Part shown: in pieces, positions 7,275 to 15,507 of the stretch
How positions within the stretch are numbered: position 1 is the first letter of the stretch
Layout of the letters: every line of letters begins with the position of its first letter
Assembly (NCBI GenBank): GCA_039820405.1
Contig: JBCBQC010000095.1
Location: 1-24,295 of the forward strand
Origin: CALLVY01 sp937899855
GTDB taxonomy: Bacteria; Bacteroidota; Bacteroidia; Chitinophagales; Saprospiraceae
Direction: 5' to 3'
DNA length: 24,295 nucleotides
Position numbers and translations under genes: made by a program
Notes under the pieces: model-generated
The model's database searches: none
Told to the model about the DNA's origin: nothing
The model's input: the letters and a program-made list of their open reading frames with translations, nothing else

Positions 7275-7381
7275 GTCTCCAAGTACAACCGTGGATACTC
7301 CCCCAAGAGTAAGTACCCTACTGCTATTTTAATTCATTGATCGCGGAGGCCCCACCGCCTTTTCGTAAAAAAATAAGTACC

Positions 7382-8404
7382 ATGCAAGTCGGAAGACGCT
7401 ACACCTTTTTTCAAACCATCAACTGGACCCGAAAGTCCATCCTCTCCTTTTTGATCTTCGACAGCTTTGTCGTCGGACTTTATTATGTTACCCAGTGGAC
7501 CTGGTTGCCCATCCCCTGGCAACCCCTTTCCCTGATCGGTATTGCCGTCGCTTTCTACTTGGGATTTAAAAATAACTCGTCCTACGATCGACTCTGGGAG
7601 GCGCGTAAAATTTGGGGCGGTATCGTCAATGCTTCGCGGTCGTTTACCGTAATGGCCCGCGATTTTATCAACAACGACCGAACCGAACGCGCACATCCCG
7701 AAGGGGAATTGCGCCAACTGCGGCTGCGCGTCGTACACCGGCACGTCGCCTGGCTACACGCCCTAGCCCTGGAATTGCGCAAGCTCAAAGCCTGGGAACA
7801 CGTCGCCAATAATGACCGGGCCATGCGAACCGTTTTGGGCATGGACTACCACGACGACAAACTCGACACCATCAAGGATTACCTCTCCCCAGAGGACTTT
7901 GCCTACGTCATGACCAAGGGCAACCGCTCCTCCCACCTCCTCAGTCAGCAATCCGCCGACCTGATGAAATTGCGGCGGGCGGGCTTGATCGACCATTTTC
8001 GACACCTGGAAATGCAAAAGATGATTACGGAGTTTTATACCCTCCAAGGCAAAGCCGAACGCATCAAAAATTTCCCCTTCCCCCGTCAGTACGCCACGGT
8101 CAATTACTTCTTCGTCGTACTCTTCGTCTTCCTCCTTCCTTTCGGTATGCTGAGTGTTTTTGTCAACCCCAGCCAAAGCCACCTCATCTGGTTTACCATC
8201 CCCTTTACCGTGGTCGTCTCCTGGGTTTTCTGGACCATGGAAATGATTGGTGACTACAGCGAAAATCCCTTTGAAGGACTGTACAATGATGTTCCCATCA
8301 CCTCGATGGCCCGCGGTATCGAAATCGACATCCGGCAAATGCTCGACGAAACCGAACTTCCCCCTTCTATCCAACCGACCAGCCACCTAAAAATACTCGT
8401 CTAA
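7382..8404 (+). CDS. Bestrophin family anion channel
   Basis: A 340-residue bestrophin/YneE-type membrane protein, expected to assemble as a homopentameric anion channel in the inner membrane. The first third contains IAVAFYLGFKNNSSYDRLW followed by EARKIWGGIVNASR (residues about 54-86), the diagnostic motif of prokaryotic bestrophins. A later pair of helices, YFFVVLFVFLLPFGMLSVFV and LIWFTIPFTVVVSWVFW, is followed by the conserved GDYSENPFEGLYNDVPITSMARGIEID tail in two parts. The start was set at the ATG 7382, where the family N-terminus (MQVGRRYTFF) begins; the in-frame TTG at 7337 adds only a proline-rich leader. A strong hairpin follows directly. Substrate ion not determined by sequence. 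Confidence 0.9.
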   Translation: MQVGRRYTFFQTINWTRKSILSFLIFDSFVVGLYYVTQWTWLPIPWQPLSLIGIAVAFYLGFKNNSSYDRLWEARKIWGGIVNASRSFTVMARDFINNDRTERAHPEGELRQLRLRVVHRHVAWLHALALELRKLKAWEHVANNDRAMRTVLGMDYHDDKLDTIKDYLSPEDFAYVMTKGNRSSHLLSQQSADLMKLRRAGLIDHFRHLEMQKMITEFYTLQGKAERIKNFPFPRQYATVNYFFVVLFVFLLPFGMLSVFVNPSQSHLIWFTIPFTVVVSWVFWTMEMIGDYSENPFEGLYNDVPITSMARGIEIDIRQMLDETELPPSIQPTSHLKILV

Positions 8405-8409
8405 ACGCC

Positions 8410-8442
8410 AATGCCCCGAGTGTCGACGACACTCGGGGCATT
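8410..8442. terminator. 15-bp hairpin between convergent genes (bidirectional terminator)
   Basis: AATGCCCCGAGTGTC (8410-8424) pairs perfectly with GACACTCGGGGCATT (8428-8442) around a 3-base loop. It lies 6 bases after the bestrophin stop and 28 bases before the end of the opposing choice-of-anchor gene, so it can terminate both transcripts. It lacks a long T-run on either side, only short ATT/AATG flanks. Confidence 0.75.
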
Positions 8443-8470
8443 CCTTTGGCTCCTGGAAGCCAGCTCAAGA

Positions 8471-11400
8471 TTATCGCTTCAGTAAGGAGTAAGTATCAAC
8501 GATTACTCCGTCCCGCTTCAACACCACCCAGTAAGTCCCCGCCAGCAGCTCACTCGCTAGGTCTACCCGCAAGTTGTGGGCCCCTACTACTTGCTCACCG
8601 TTGAACAATACCGCCTGACGCTGTCCCAAAACGTTGAGCAGTTCGATCTCCACCTCACCCGCTGCTTCCAACTGGTAGGCGATATTGAAGTGTTGGGTAA
8701 AGGGATTGGGATACACCCCTTCGAGGTAAATGTTGCGCGCCCGCTGGTTCGTCACCAATTGGTCGGCAGCCGCATTAGCCGTCGTCGGAGTGTTCACACT
8801 GAAGAGGGTAACCGTTCCGCTGACCTCATTGGCCGTTACGACCAGAGCCGCCCCGGTCGGGCTATCAGCCGCGGGAATGTAGATGATGTCTTCCACGCCC
8901 AAATCGCCGGTTTCACGAGTCTCGGGGGCGGCAGCAAAATTCCGGTTGTTGACGTAGTCGACAAAAAAGGGTGCCGTCGGATCGGAAATATTGTAGGTAA
9001 AAATACCCCCCATCCGCTCCAAACCGATAAAGGCGTAGACCGCCCCATCGATGGTAGCGATGTTGACCGCCTCGGGCTCCGGCCCCTTGTCGTCGCTACG
9101 GTTCTTAAAGGAATCGTTGTCGTCATTGGTGCTGTTGAAATGCTCGGGATCCAGTTGGGCCAAGCGCCGCTCGAACTCACTGCCGCTGTCGTACACCAGG
9201 TTGCCGTTCTCATCCCAAATCGAAAAAGAGCGCGCACCGTAAGCATAGATCAATTCGTTCATGCCATCCTGATCGATGTCGCCATTGGCCAGGGTGGTGT
9301 TCAGCCGACCGAGATTTTCGTCTTCTTGCATGGCGGCGGCATTGGGAAAAACCTCGGGATCCAAGACCAGATCCGCAATGCGGTCTTCCTCGGAATAGCC
9401 ATCGTAATCGCGGCTGTCCCCTTCGTTGGCCGTTACGATGTAGGACTTGCCGTCCACCACGTACGTGGCGATGGCGTCGGGCTGGTACATGCCCAGTACG
9501 CGGTGGGGACGGATGTCGATTTCGGCGGAGCGATTGCTGGCGTCCATGCCGTAGTTGCCTTGGAAGGATAAAAATGCGAGGGAGCTCTGATCCGATACAC
9601 CCGCACCGGCCAGTCCGAAGTCATTGTCGTTGAGTACGGCCAGGTCGCCGTTGGGGAGGAGGGCCAAACCCTCGGGTTTGTCGCTGGGCAGGTAACCCAC
9701 CGAGGGCAAGTTGACGACCTTGGTCTTGTATACCGGACGGATGCCCGCCGCGGCCAACTCGTCGGCCGTCATCATCTCCAGGGTCTTGTCGTCAGCACCC
9801 GTCGAAGTGGTCTTGGTAGAGAGGGGCGTACCCAAAATATTCGTCGCACCGTCGAGGCGAACTTCGAAAACGTACTTTTTACCCGTATTGCCGCTGGCGG
9901 GAGTCGAGGAATCCCGCTCCAGGAAGTAGAAAGTACCGTTGCCCGCGTAGACGGCATCGCCAATCTTATCGACTCGCGACAGGCCAATGCCCGCATCGCG
10001 GTTGCGCTCCAGGAGGTAAACAAATTCCTGGACGGGCTGGCCCGTCGTACGATCCACGCCGATCATCCGGATCACATCCGACTGATTGCGTACCGTAGCA
10101 CGATCGGGGTTCTCGATGGGCGATTGAATCACGGCGTAGATGAGGTCTTCGTCGTAGTCGTAAGCGATGGCTTCAAAACCCCGGTTTGCCCGGCGCTGGT
10201 TGTAGACCGCGGGTAGGGTCTCGCGACCGTAAAAGCCGGGGGCTTGGGGCGTGGTGCCCAGTAAGGAAGTTCCTTCGGGCACCAAACGCTCGATCAAAGT
10301 ACCATTGGCGTCGAAGTGGTAGATCGCGGGTCGGTACTCATCGCAAAGCCAAAAGTGGAAATCGGGCGTACGGATGACGCCTTCAAAGTCCCCACCGAAG
10401 GCATCAAAATCCAGGGCGTGGTAATCAACGCCACCGACGGAGAAGTCGACATTGGGGTATACGCTAGCGTCGGTACGGGTGACGGGCGTCTCGTCGAAGC
10501 CCGGAATGTTGCCCCGGCCGGAGATGGGGGTGCCATCGGCTTGCCGGAGGAAGACTTGGTTGGCATCGGGAAAAAATTGATCGAGCGCCACGATGTAATT
10601 GAGCTTGACCAAACGCGACTGGTAGTCGGGCAGTTTGAAGGGGCGCAGGTTGGTTACTGAACCTGCATCCGCCGCGCTTACGGTAGACTCGTTGGGTCCA
10701 CGATCGGGGACGGCCCAGAAAGACCACCGTCCAGGGGTGGAGGTCAGGGGATCGTAGCAGAGCCCGGAGAATCCCCCGAGTTCCACGGTGGGATTGTCAA
10801 ATAGCGGCTTCCCCAAATCGAAAGCGCTCCACCAGGGAATCTCATTGAGCGGGTATTCCTTGACCGCAATGCCTCCCTTGGCGTGGTCCTTATAGCCCAG
10901 GGGCAGCACGTCGAGTACTGCGGCGGCTTCGATGTCTACCACGACGATGGCGTTGTTCTCCTGGCAGGAGACGTAGGCGATCGCATCGTCTCCCGAGAGG
11001 CCAATGTATTCAGGTTCCAAATCCTGGGCCACGGTCTGCTGCCCATCGTTGCCAAAAATCCGGACGCCGCGATTGCGCAAGGACATCTTCCGGTCGTTCC
11101 AATCGGTAAAAGCCACCTGCTTGACGGTGGCGTTGACCGCCCCAGCCGCAACATCCACAATGGTTACCGAACCCTCCGGGTCGATCAGGTAGTCATCATC
11201 GGGCTCCCCTTCGTTGGCAACGATCACTTTTTGGCCATCGCTGGTGAAGGTCAGCATATCGGGGAGGGCGCCGGTGGGTACATCGTTGAGGTAATTGCCA
11301 TCGGTATCGAAGAAGACGACCCGGCCAGCAGCTTGGGCATCGTCATTTTCGATGGCGACGGCGACCAGGCCGTTGTTGACGGCGACGCTGTTGGCGGCGG

Positions 11401-11668
11401 CTCCGTAGGGCCTACAGTCGAGGGAATTGACCAGGGCCGGGGCGAGGGGATCACTGATGTCGATTACGTCGACGGTGGCGGCATCAGAATTGACGAAAAA
11501 GATGCGCTGGCCATCGCGATCGTAGGCCGTAATTTCGGCGGCGCCTTCATCAAAAACGTCGGTAAAATAGGTGGCGAGGGGTTGGAGGGAAACGTCCTGG
11601 GCAAACGGGGAAAAAGAACACAAGCAAGCAGCGAGTAATAGCAAGTAGCGGGGGTAGCATTTAATCAT
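8471..11668 (-). CDS. Secreted choice-of-anchor I protein with phytase-like domain and T9SS sorting tail
   Basis: A 1065-residue exported protein. Residues 1-24 are a signal peptide ending SFSPFAQ. Residues about 25-275 form the first part of a choice-of-anchor I beta-propeller region (AEITAYDRDGQRIFFVNSD, VIVANEGEPDDDY). About 285-690 match the esterase-like activity of phytase family: GGFSGLCYDP, FWAVPDRGPN, GFEAIAYDYDEDLIYAV, KIGDAVYAGNGTFYFLER and PEGLALLPNGDLAVLNDNDFG. About 725-955 resume choice-of-anchor I text (YIVTANEGDSRDYDGYSEED, KGPEPEAVNIA). The end (about 983-1065) is a T9SS type A sorting domain beginning YPNPFTQHFNI. The start ATG at 11668 gives a proper signal peptide; the longer in-frame form from 11716 does not. 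Enzyme activity is unproven; phosphoester hydrolysis is a family-level guess. Confidence 0.88.
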   Translation of the reverse strand: MIKCYPRYLLLLAACLCSFSPFAQDVSLQPLATYFTDVFDEGAAEITAYDRDGQRIFFVNSDAATVDVIDISDPLAPALVNSLDCRPYGAAANSVAVNNGLVAVAIENDDAQAAGRVVFFDTDGNYLNDVPTGALPDMLTFTSDGQKVIVANEGEPDDDYLIDPEGSVTIVDVAAGAVNATVKQVAFTDWNDRKMSLRNRGVRIFGNDGQQTVAQDLEPEYIGLSGDDAIAYVSCQENNAIVVVDIEAAAVLDVLPLGYKDHAKGGIAVKEYPLNEIPWWSAFDLGKPLFDNPTVELGGFSGLCYDPLTSTPGRWSFWAVPDRGPNESTVSAADAGSVTNLRPFKLPDYQSRLVKLNYIVALDQFFPDANQVFLRQADGTPISGRGNIPGFDETPVTRTDASVYPNVDFSVGGVDYHALDFDAFGGDFEGVIRTPDFHFWLCDEYRPAIYHFDANGTLIERLVPEGTSLLGTTPQAPGFYGRETLPAVYNQRRANRGFEAIAYDYDEDLIYAVIQSPIENPDRATVRNQSDVIRMIGVDRTTGQPVQEFVYLLERNRDAGIGLSRVDKIGDAVYAGNGTFYFLERDSSTPASGNTGKKYVFEVRLDGATNILGTPLSTKTTSTGADDKTLEMMTADELAAAGIRPVYKTKVVNLPSVGYLPSDKPEGLALLPNGDLAVLNDNDFGLAGAGVSDQSSLAFLSFQGNYGMDASNRSAEIDIRPHRVLGMYQPDAIATYVVDGKSYIVTANEGDSRDYDGYSEEDRIADLVLDPEVFPNAAAMQEDENLGRLNTTLANGDIDQDGMNELIYAYGARSFSIWDENGNLVYDSGSEFERRLAQLDPEHFNSTNDDNDSFKNRSDDKGPEPEAVNIATIDGAVYAFIGLERMGGIFTYNISDPTAPFFVDYVNNRNFAAAPETRETGDLGVEDIIYIPAADSPTGAALVVTANEVSGTVTLFSVNTPTTANAAADQLVTNQRARNIYLEGVYPNPFTQHFNIAYQLEAAGEVEIELLNVLGQRQAVLFNGEQVVGAHNLRVDLASELLAGTYWVVLKRDGVIVDTYSLLKR

Positions 11669-11779
11669 GGGGACAATTGTTTTTTTTGTATAAAATAATT
11701 CCCCAATGATCGTCAAGTAGTATTACGTAGATATTAAGCCAAGTTTAACCAAACTAAAACTGTGGTGCCCCATCCCCCG

Positions 11780-11810
11780 AAAAAGGAGCTTCCTACCCGC
11801 TTTCGGGTAG
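11780..11810 (-). terminator. Probable terminator after metallophosphoesterase gene
   Basis: On the minus strand, CTACCCG-AAAG-CGGGTAG (11793-11810) forms a 7-bp stem with a 4-base loop directly after the stop codon. A run of five T (plus-strand A at 11780-11784) follows about 9 bases later. The offset of the T-run from the stem makes it a weak intrinsic terminator, but its position at the end of the four-gene run fits. Confidence 0.5.
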
Positions 11811-11811
11811 C

Positions 11812-12642
11812 TTAGAAGGCAAGAACCTGCCCCTGCCGTGCCGTCTCGCTGGACGGAAGAATTTCACAATTGTCCCACAAGCCCGTCCGTAGGGTCTCGG
11901 CGTAGGCCCGCGGCAATCCCCGCTCCAGCATCTCCGCACCTGCTTGCTGGAAGTCGTATTCCAGGGCCCGATGCTGGTAGACCACCTCTCCCTCCCGTAG
12001 GTCCAACTCCAAATACCAAACCCGTGGGCTACCATCGTTGGCCGGCATCCCAATCACCCCCGGATTGAGCCAGGTACGGCCGTCCTTTTCCTCGGCAAAG
12101 GGCAAGCCACAGTGCCCCGCGATGATCAGGTCCGCATCGCCATCGTCAAAGTTACGGGCCTTGACCGACCAGTCAGTAGACGCAAAAATAAATTCCGAGG
12201 TGTAGTGGTACGAACCGTGGAGCACCAGCACCCGCTTCCCGCCGTATTCAAAGCGCAAGAACTCGGGCAGCCCCCGCATCCACTCCAGCGCCCCTTCGCT
12301 CAACTGGCCCTGGGCGTAGGGGTACCACTGGCGCGAGAAGGTATCACAACGCCCCCCATCCACAAAATCGCAGGCACAATCCGCCTGTCCTTCCCCCAGT
12401 TGAATTTCTACATTCCCCGCAATGCTGTGTACCCCCCATTCGCGCAGACTTTGTACACATTCCTCAGGACGGGCGCAATAGGCAACGGTATCGCCGGTAC
12501 AGATGATTTGAGCGGGCACCCAACCCGCTTCCCGAGCGCGCTGGCGCAGCGCCACCAGGGCTTGCCAATTGCTGTAAACCCCACCAAAGGCTAGCAGCGG
12601 GCCCGTCAATTCTCCCAGGTCACGGATTCGTACATCAGTCAT
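11812..12642 (-). CDS. Metallophosphoesterase-fold protein with altered metal motifs
   Basis: A 276-residue protein with the calcineurin-like phosphoesterase layout (YfcE/MJ0936 type). Recognisable blocks are FGGVYSNWQAL (19-29, in place of SDIHGNxxAL), CTGDTVAYC (48-56, the GDxV block), GNVE (76-79, in place of GNHD), LHGS (141-144) and GHCGLPF (176-182, in place of GHTH), then NPGVIGMP. The first-block aspartate and histidine are G21 and Y23. A cysteine-containing loop follows (C89, C91, C99). This looks like a distinct conserved subfamily, so catalysis and metal use are uncertain. Its start ATG overlaps the end of the symporter gene by 8 bases, which indicates coupled translation as the last gene of the susC-susD-symporter run. 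Confidence 0.82.
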   Translation of the reverse strand: MTDVRIRDLGELTGPLLAFGGVYSNWQALVALRQRAREAGWVPAQIICTGDTVAYCARPEECVQSLREWGVHSIAGNVEIQLGEGQADCACDFVDGGRCDTFSRQWYPYAQGQLSEGALEWMRGLPEFLRFEYGGKRVLVLHGSYHYTSEFIFASTDWSVKARNFDDGDADLIIAGHCGLPFAEEKDGRTWLNPGVIGMPANDGSPRVWYLELDLREGEVVYQHRALEYDFQQAGAEMLERGLPRAYAETLRTGLWDNCEILPSSETARQGQVLAF

Positions 12643-13990
12643 TTTTCCTACGATTTGAAGCGATCAAAAATAAACCAAAACTAAAGACTGTTCCCACTAC
12701 ATTGGCCGACAATAGGTCACCGTACTTTCCTTCAAAAAAGACCAAGGACTCCGGCCAGTAGCCCAGAGCTAGGGTCACGCCCACCAGTAGTCCCGTTCCA
12801 ACCGCCAGATGAAAAGCCAGCGGTGGCGCCTGCCGTTTCCACAGGATAAACACCGGAGCCAAGCCCAGCACCATCGTCCCGCTGATGGTCGTTGCGGAGA
12901 GTACCGTTGGATTGAGAAAGACGGGTAAGGTCCCCAAGAGGGCAAAGATCGTCATCGTCCAACGCCCCTTGGCTACGCTCAGTACCGCTACGCCCCCCAG
13001 GTCCTTGGCCAGAAGTTTGGCCCCCGAGGTAAAAGCGGAATCCAGCGTGGAAGCCGCTGAGGTAATCATGATAAAATTCATGAGCAACATCGCCCCCAAG
13101 CCCAGTAGCTTGCTGACCTCCACCGCCGCCGGTCCCGATAGTCCCAACAAACGCGCGTGTACCCCCACCACACTGAACAACAGGATGCAACAAAACCCAA
13201 TACCGCTGGCCCAGATAAAACTGCGGAGCGTCGTACGCGGATCGCTCAAAAAGCCGCGATCGGTGAGCACCGCATCGTGGAACGGATAGCTAAAGATTTG
13301 AATCAGGGCAACGAAGAAAAAGTTTAAACCCGTCGCCATGGTCCACTCCCCACTGTTCAGATATTCGCTAAGGCCATAGTCGCCACTCGGGAGTACCAGC
13401 GCCAGAATCACGAAGAGCAGTACCCCAAAAAACACCATCTGAATGGCATCGGTGAGGATCGAACTGCCCATCCCCCCCTTGAGTGTGTAGAGGAGGGTCA
13501 GACTGGTAAAAACCACTATCGCGATGTAATAGGGCTGGGTCCCCACCTCGCCAAAGTAGCTGCCGATGACGATGGTATTGGACCACACCTCATTGAACAA
13601 GCGAAAGCCCACCAGCAAGGAAAAAAGATACACCGCCGCCCGTCCGTACCGACGGTCCAGAAAGTGGTGCAGGCTGTGAAATCCCCCCTCGGTCCGCAAC
13701 TGGTAGATGACCAAGCCCGCAATCAGGAAAGACCCGTAATACAGGGCGTAGGAGACGCCCCCCACCACCCCAAAAGCCAGGCTGAGGTTGGCCGCATTGG
13801 TGATGGACTTGGCAAAGATCCAGGAGATGACCAAGCTGCTGGTGAGCACGAGCGCACTGGGCCGACGTCCCCCCGTCGACTGGGCTTCAAAGAAAGCGGA
13901 TACGCTACGCGCCCGGGGCGCCAAGCCCAGAAAGAGCCCTCCAAAGGTTAGCAGCAACAGCCATTGCCAAAAATCAACGTTGGTGGGCAC
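12635..13990 (-). CDS. Sodium:solute symporter (SSS family)
   Basis: A 451-residue inner-membrane sodium/solute symporter with about 12-13 transmembrane segments of the LeuT-like fold. Family landmarks are LVISWIFAKSITNAANLSLAFG in the first unwound helix, TEGGFHSLHHFLDRRYG, YTLKGGMGSSILTDAIQMV and SAASTLDSAFTSGAKLLAKDL. The last corresponds to the Na2 sodium-site helix, where serine and threonine coordinate sodium. The start is GTG at 13990, since no ATG exists nearby in frame upstream of MPTNVDFWQW. It follows susD by 56 bases and overlaps the phosphoesterase gene. In this setting it probably imports the product released or captured by the SusCD pair. The substrate cannot be named. Confidence 0.9.
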   Translation of the reverse strand: MPTNVDFWQWLLLLTFGGLFLGLAPRARSVSAFFEAQSTGGRRPSALVLTSSLVISWIFAKSITNAANLSLAFGVVGGVSYALYYGSFLIAGLVIYQLRTEGGFHSLHHFLDRRYGRAAVYLFSLLVGFRLFNEVWSNTIVIGSYFGEVGTQPYYIAIVVFTSLTLLYTLKGGMGSSILTDAIQMVFFGVLLFVILALVLPSGDYGLSEYLNSGEWTMATGLNFFFVALIQIFSYPFHDAVLTDRGFLSDPRTTLRSFIWASGIGFCCILLFSVVGVHARLLGLSGPAAVEVSKLLGLGAMLLMNFIMITSAASTLDSAFTSGAKLLAKDLGGVAVLSVAKGRWTMTIFALLGTLPVFLNPTVLSATTISGTMVLGLAPVFILWKRQAPPLAFHLAVGTGLLVGVTLALGYWPESLVFFEGKYGDLLSANVVGTVFSFGLFLIASNRRKND

Positions 13991-14046
13991 GGGTCAAATG
14001 GTTAAGCGGTAAGGCAATCATTCCTTGGTCAAGTTGAATTTTCCGT

Positions 14047-15489
14047 TTAGTCTACGTCCCACCACACGGGGGCATTGACGCTATTGCCGTTGGTGGCGGT
14101 AGCACGGAGGTAATTTGCGTTGTTCAAAGCCTCTTCGTCAGCCGGATAGGGCAGGCGCACCGGAATTCGGTCGTCGTTGAGGCTGGCCGCTACCGTTCGC
14201 AGCTGCGGGAAGCCCGTCCGGCGGTATTCGATCCAGCCTTCGTATCCGTTGAGAAGATTGGCAATCCACTTTTGGGTGAGGATCTGCTCCAGTGGATCGG
14301 CGCCGTTGGCGCCGTAGGCGGCGGGGCCGGTGCTCAGGTAATCGGCGGGCAGTTCGGTTTGCCAGTAGGCGAAGGCCAATTCTACCCCCGTCTCGTACCA
14401 AGCTTGGGCATCCGCCGGGAGGAGACCGCGTTCGGCGGCTTCGGCCAGGAGGAAAGCCGTTTCCCAGGCCGTCATAAAATTGGCGTCGAGGCTGCCGGTG
14501 GCTTCGCGAAAGATGCGTCCCGTCAGTGAGAAGTCGGCGACCGAGATGGAGGTTTGCGAGGCGTCGGGGCCGTTGAGGAGGCCGCGGAAGGCGGTGGGGT
14601 CATTGGCGGTGGGGCGGAAGAAGGTCGACAGGCGGGGATCGTTTAGGTCTTGGAGCAAGTCTTCCGTGGTGGCGGAGAGAATAAAGAGGTTAAAATCGCC
14701 GGCCCGAAGGTTGGCCATCCGAAAGTTATTGGGCTGGCGATCCGTAAAGTCGAAGGTGGCATTATCGGCGTTGGTCTGAATAAAATCGCCCGACTCATAA
14801 ATGGCTTGCAGGGGGGTGGCGACCTCGATCCGATCCGATAAGCGGAGCAGTGCCTTGATCCGTAGCGACTGAGCGAAGCGAACCCATCCCCGGAGATCTC
14901 CCCCAAAGAGGATATCCCCCCGGAGGCTGGCCGTCCCCTCGTAGGCGGCAATGGCCGCCAGGCCCTTTTCCAAATTATCCAAAATCCCCTCCGGCTCGGT
15001 ATAAATCGACTCCTGCGAGTCGTAGGCCGCCGTCACCAGCCCTTCACCACCGCGCAGGGCCTCCCGGTAGGGTACGTCGCCGTACATATCCGTCAGTGCC
15101 GCACTCAGGTAGGCCTTGAGGATCAAGGCCGGACCCTCGTAAACGGCCGCCGCCGGATTATTGCGCGCTTCGGCCAGCAGGATCTCGTTGTCGCGCAGGT
15201 TGCGGTAAAGCGTGGGCCAGGGATTGCCGCCGAATTGCGGCTCGGTCAGGCTGTGGCGGTCAAAGAGGTTGAAGTCGATGGCGGTAAAGTACTGGCCCAG
15301 CAGGTTACCCGCCACAAAACCTTCGTAAGCCATTTCGTCGCCGTAGTCGTAAATCACCTGGCGCAACAGGAGCTCGGCTTCCACCCGCACCGGCGCATTG
15401 GGATTGGTATTGAGGGCTTCAAAATCTTGGGTGCAGCTCCCCAGTACGAGGAGGCCCGCGAGGAACAAAGTATATTTTATCGTGGTCAT
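14047..15489 (-). CDS. SusD/RagB-like outer-membrane lipoprotein (SusD-like_2 type)
   Basis: A 480-residue surface lipoprotein. The signal peptide ends in the lipobox LVLGSC with acylated C19, followed by TQDFEALNTNPNAP, a classic SusD mature start. The body shows SusD-type helices such as WPTLYRNLRDNEILLAEA, ALILKAYLSAALTDMYGDVPYREAL, and further on FMTAWETAFLLAEAAERG plus QKWIANLLNGYEGWIEYRRTGFP, the pattern of the SusD-like_2 subfamily. SusD proteins cap the SusC barrel and bind the substrate. Only 18 bases separate it from the susC stop, so the two are certainly one transcript. The substrate class is not evident; no carbohydrate-active enzyme is encoded beside it. Confidence 0.93.
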   Translation of the reverse strand: MTTIKYTLFLAGLLVLGSCTQDFEALNTNPNAPVRVEAELLLRQVIYDYGDEMAYEGFVAGNLLGQYFTAIDFNLFDRHSLTEPQFGGNPWPTLYRNLRDNEILLAEARNNPAAAVYEGPALILKAYLSAALTDMYGDVPYREALRGGEGLVTAAYDSQESIYTEPEGILDNLEKGLAAIAAYEGTASLRGDILFGGDLRGWVRFAQSLRIKALLRLSDRIEVATPLQAIYESGDFIQTNADNATFDFTDRQPNNFRMANLRAGDFNLFILSATTEDLLQDLNDPRLSTFFRPTANDPTAFRGLLNGPDASQTSISVADFSLTGRIFREATGSLDANFMTAWETAFLLAEAAERGLLPADAQAWYETGVELAFAYWQTELPADYLSTGPAAYGANGADPLEQILTQKWIANLLNGYEGWIEYRRTGFPQLRTVAASLNDDRIPVRLPYPADEEALNNANYLRATATNGNSVNAPVWWDVD

Positions 15490-15507
15490 TTTAGTCGGAT
15501 TATGAAT

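Noticed and set aside
7337..7381. TTG start for bestrophin at 7337
   Set aside because: The proline-rich leader is absent from the family; the ATG at 7382 begins the conserved N-terminus.
8576..9571. 331-codon open frame antisense to the choice-of-anchor gene
   Set aside because: No recognisable motifs, and the opposite strand has clear domains and a T9SS tail, so this is a shadow frame.
10883..11638. 251-codon plus-strand frame rich in glycine, valine and aspartate
   Set aside because: It mirrors the Asp/Val/Gly-rich propeller region of the minus-strand gene and has no start context or family resemblance.
11669..11811. Promoter for the choice-of-anchor gene in the AT-rich gap
   Set aside because: Several TTG and TA-rich fragments occur, but none fits the TTTG/TAnnTTTG spacing well enough to report.
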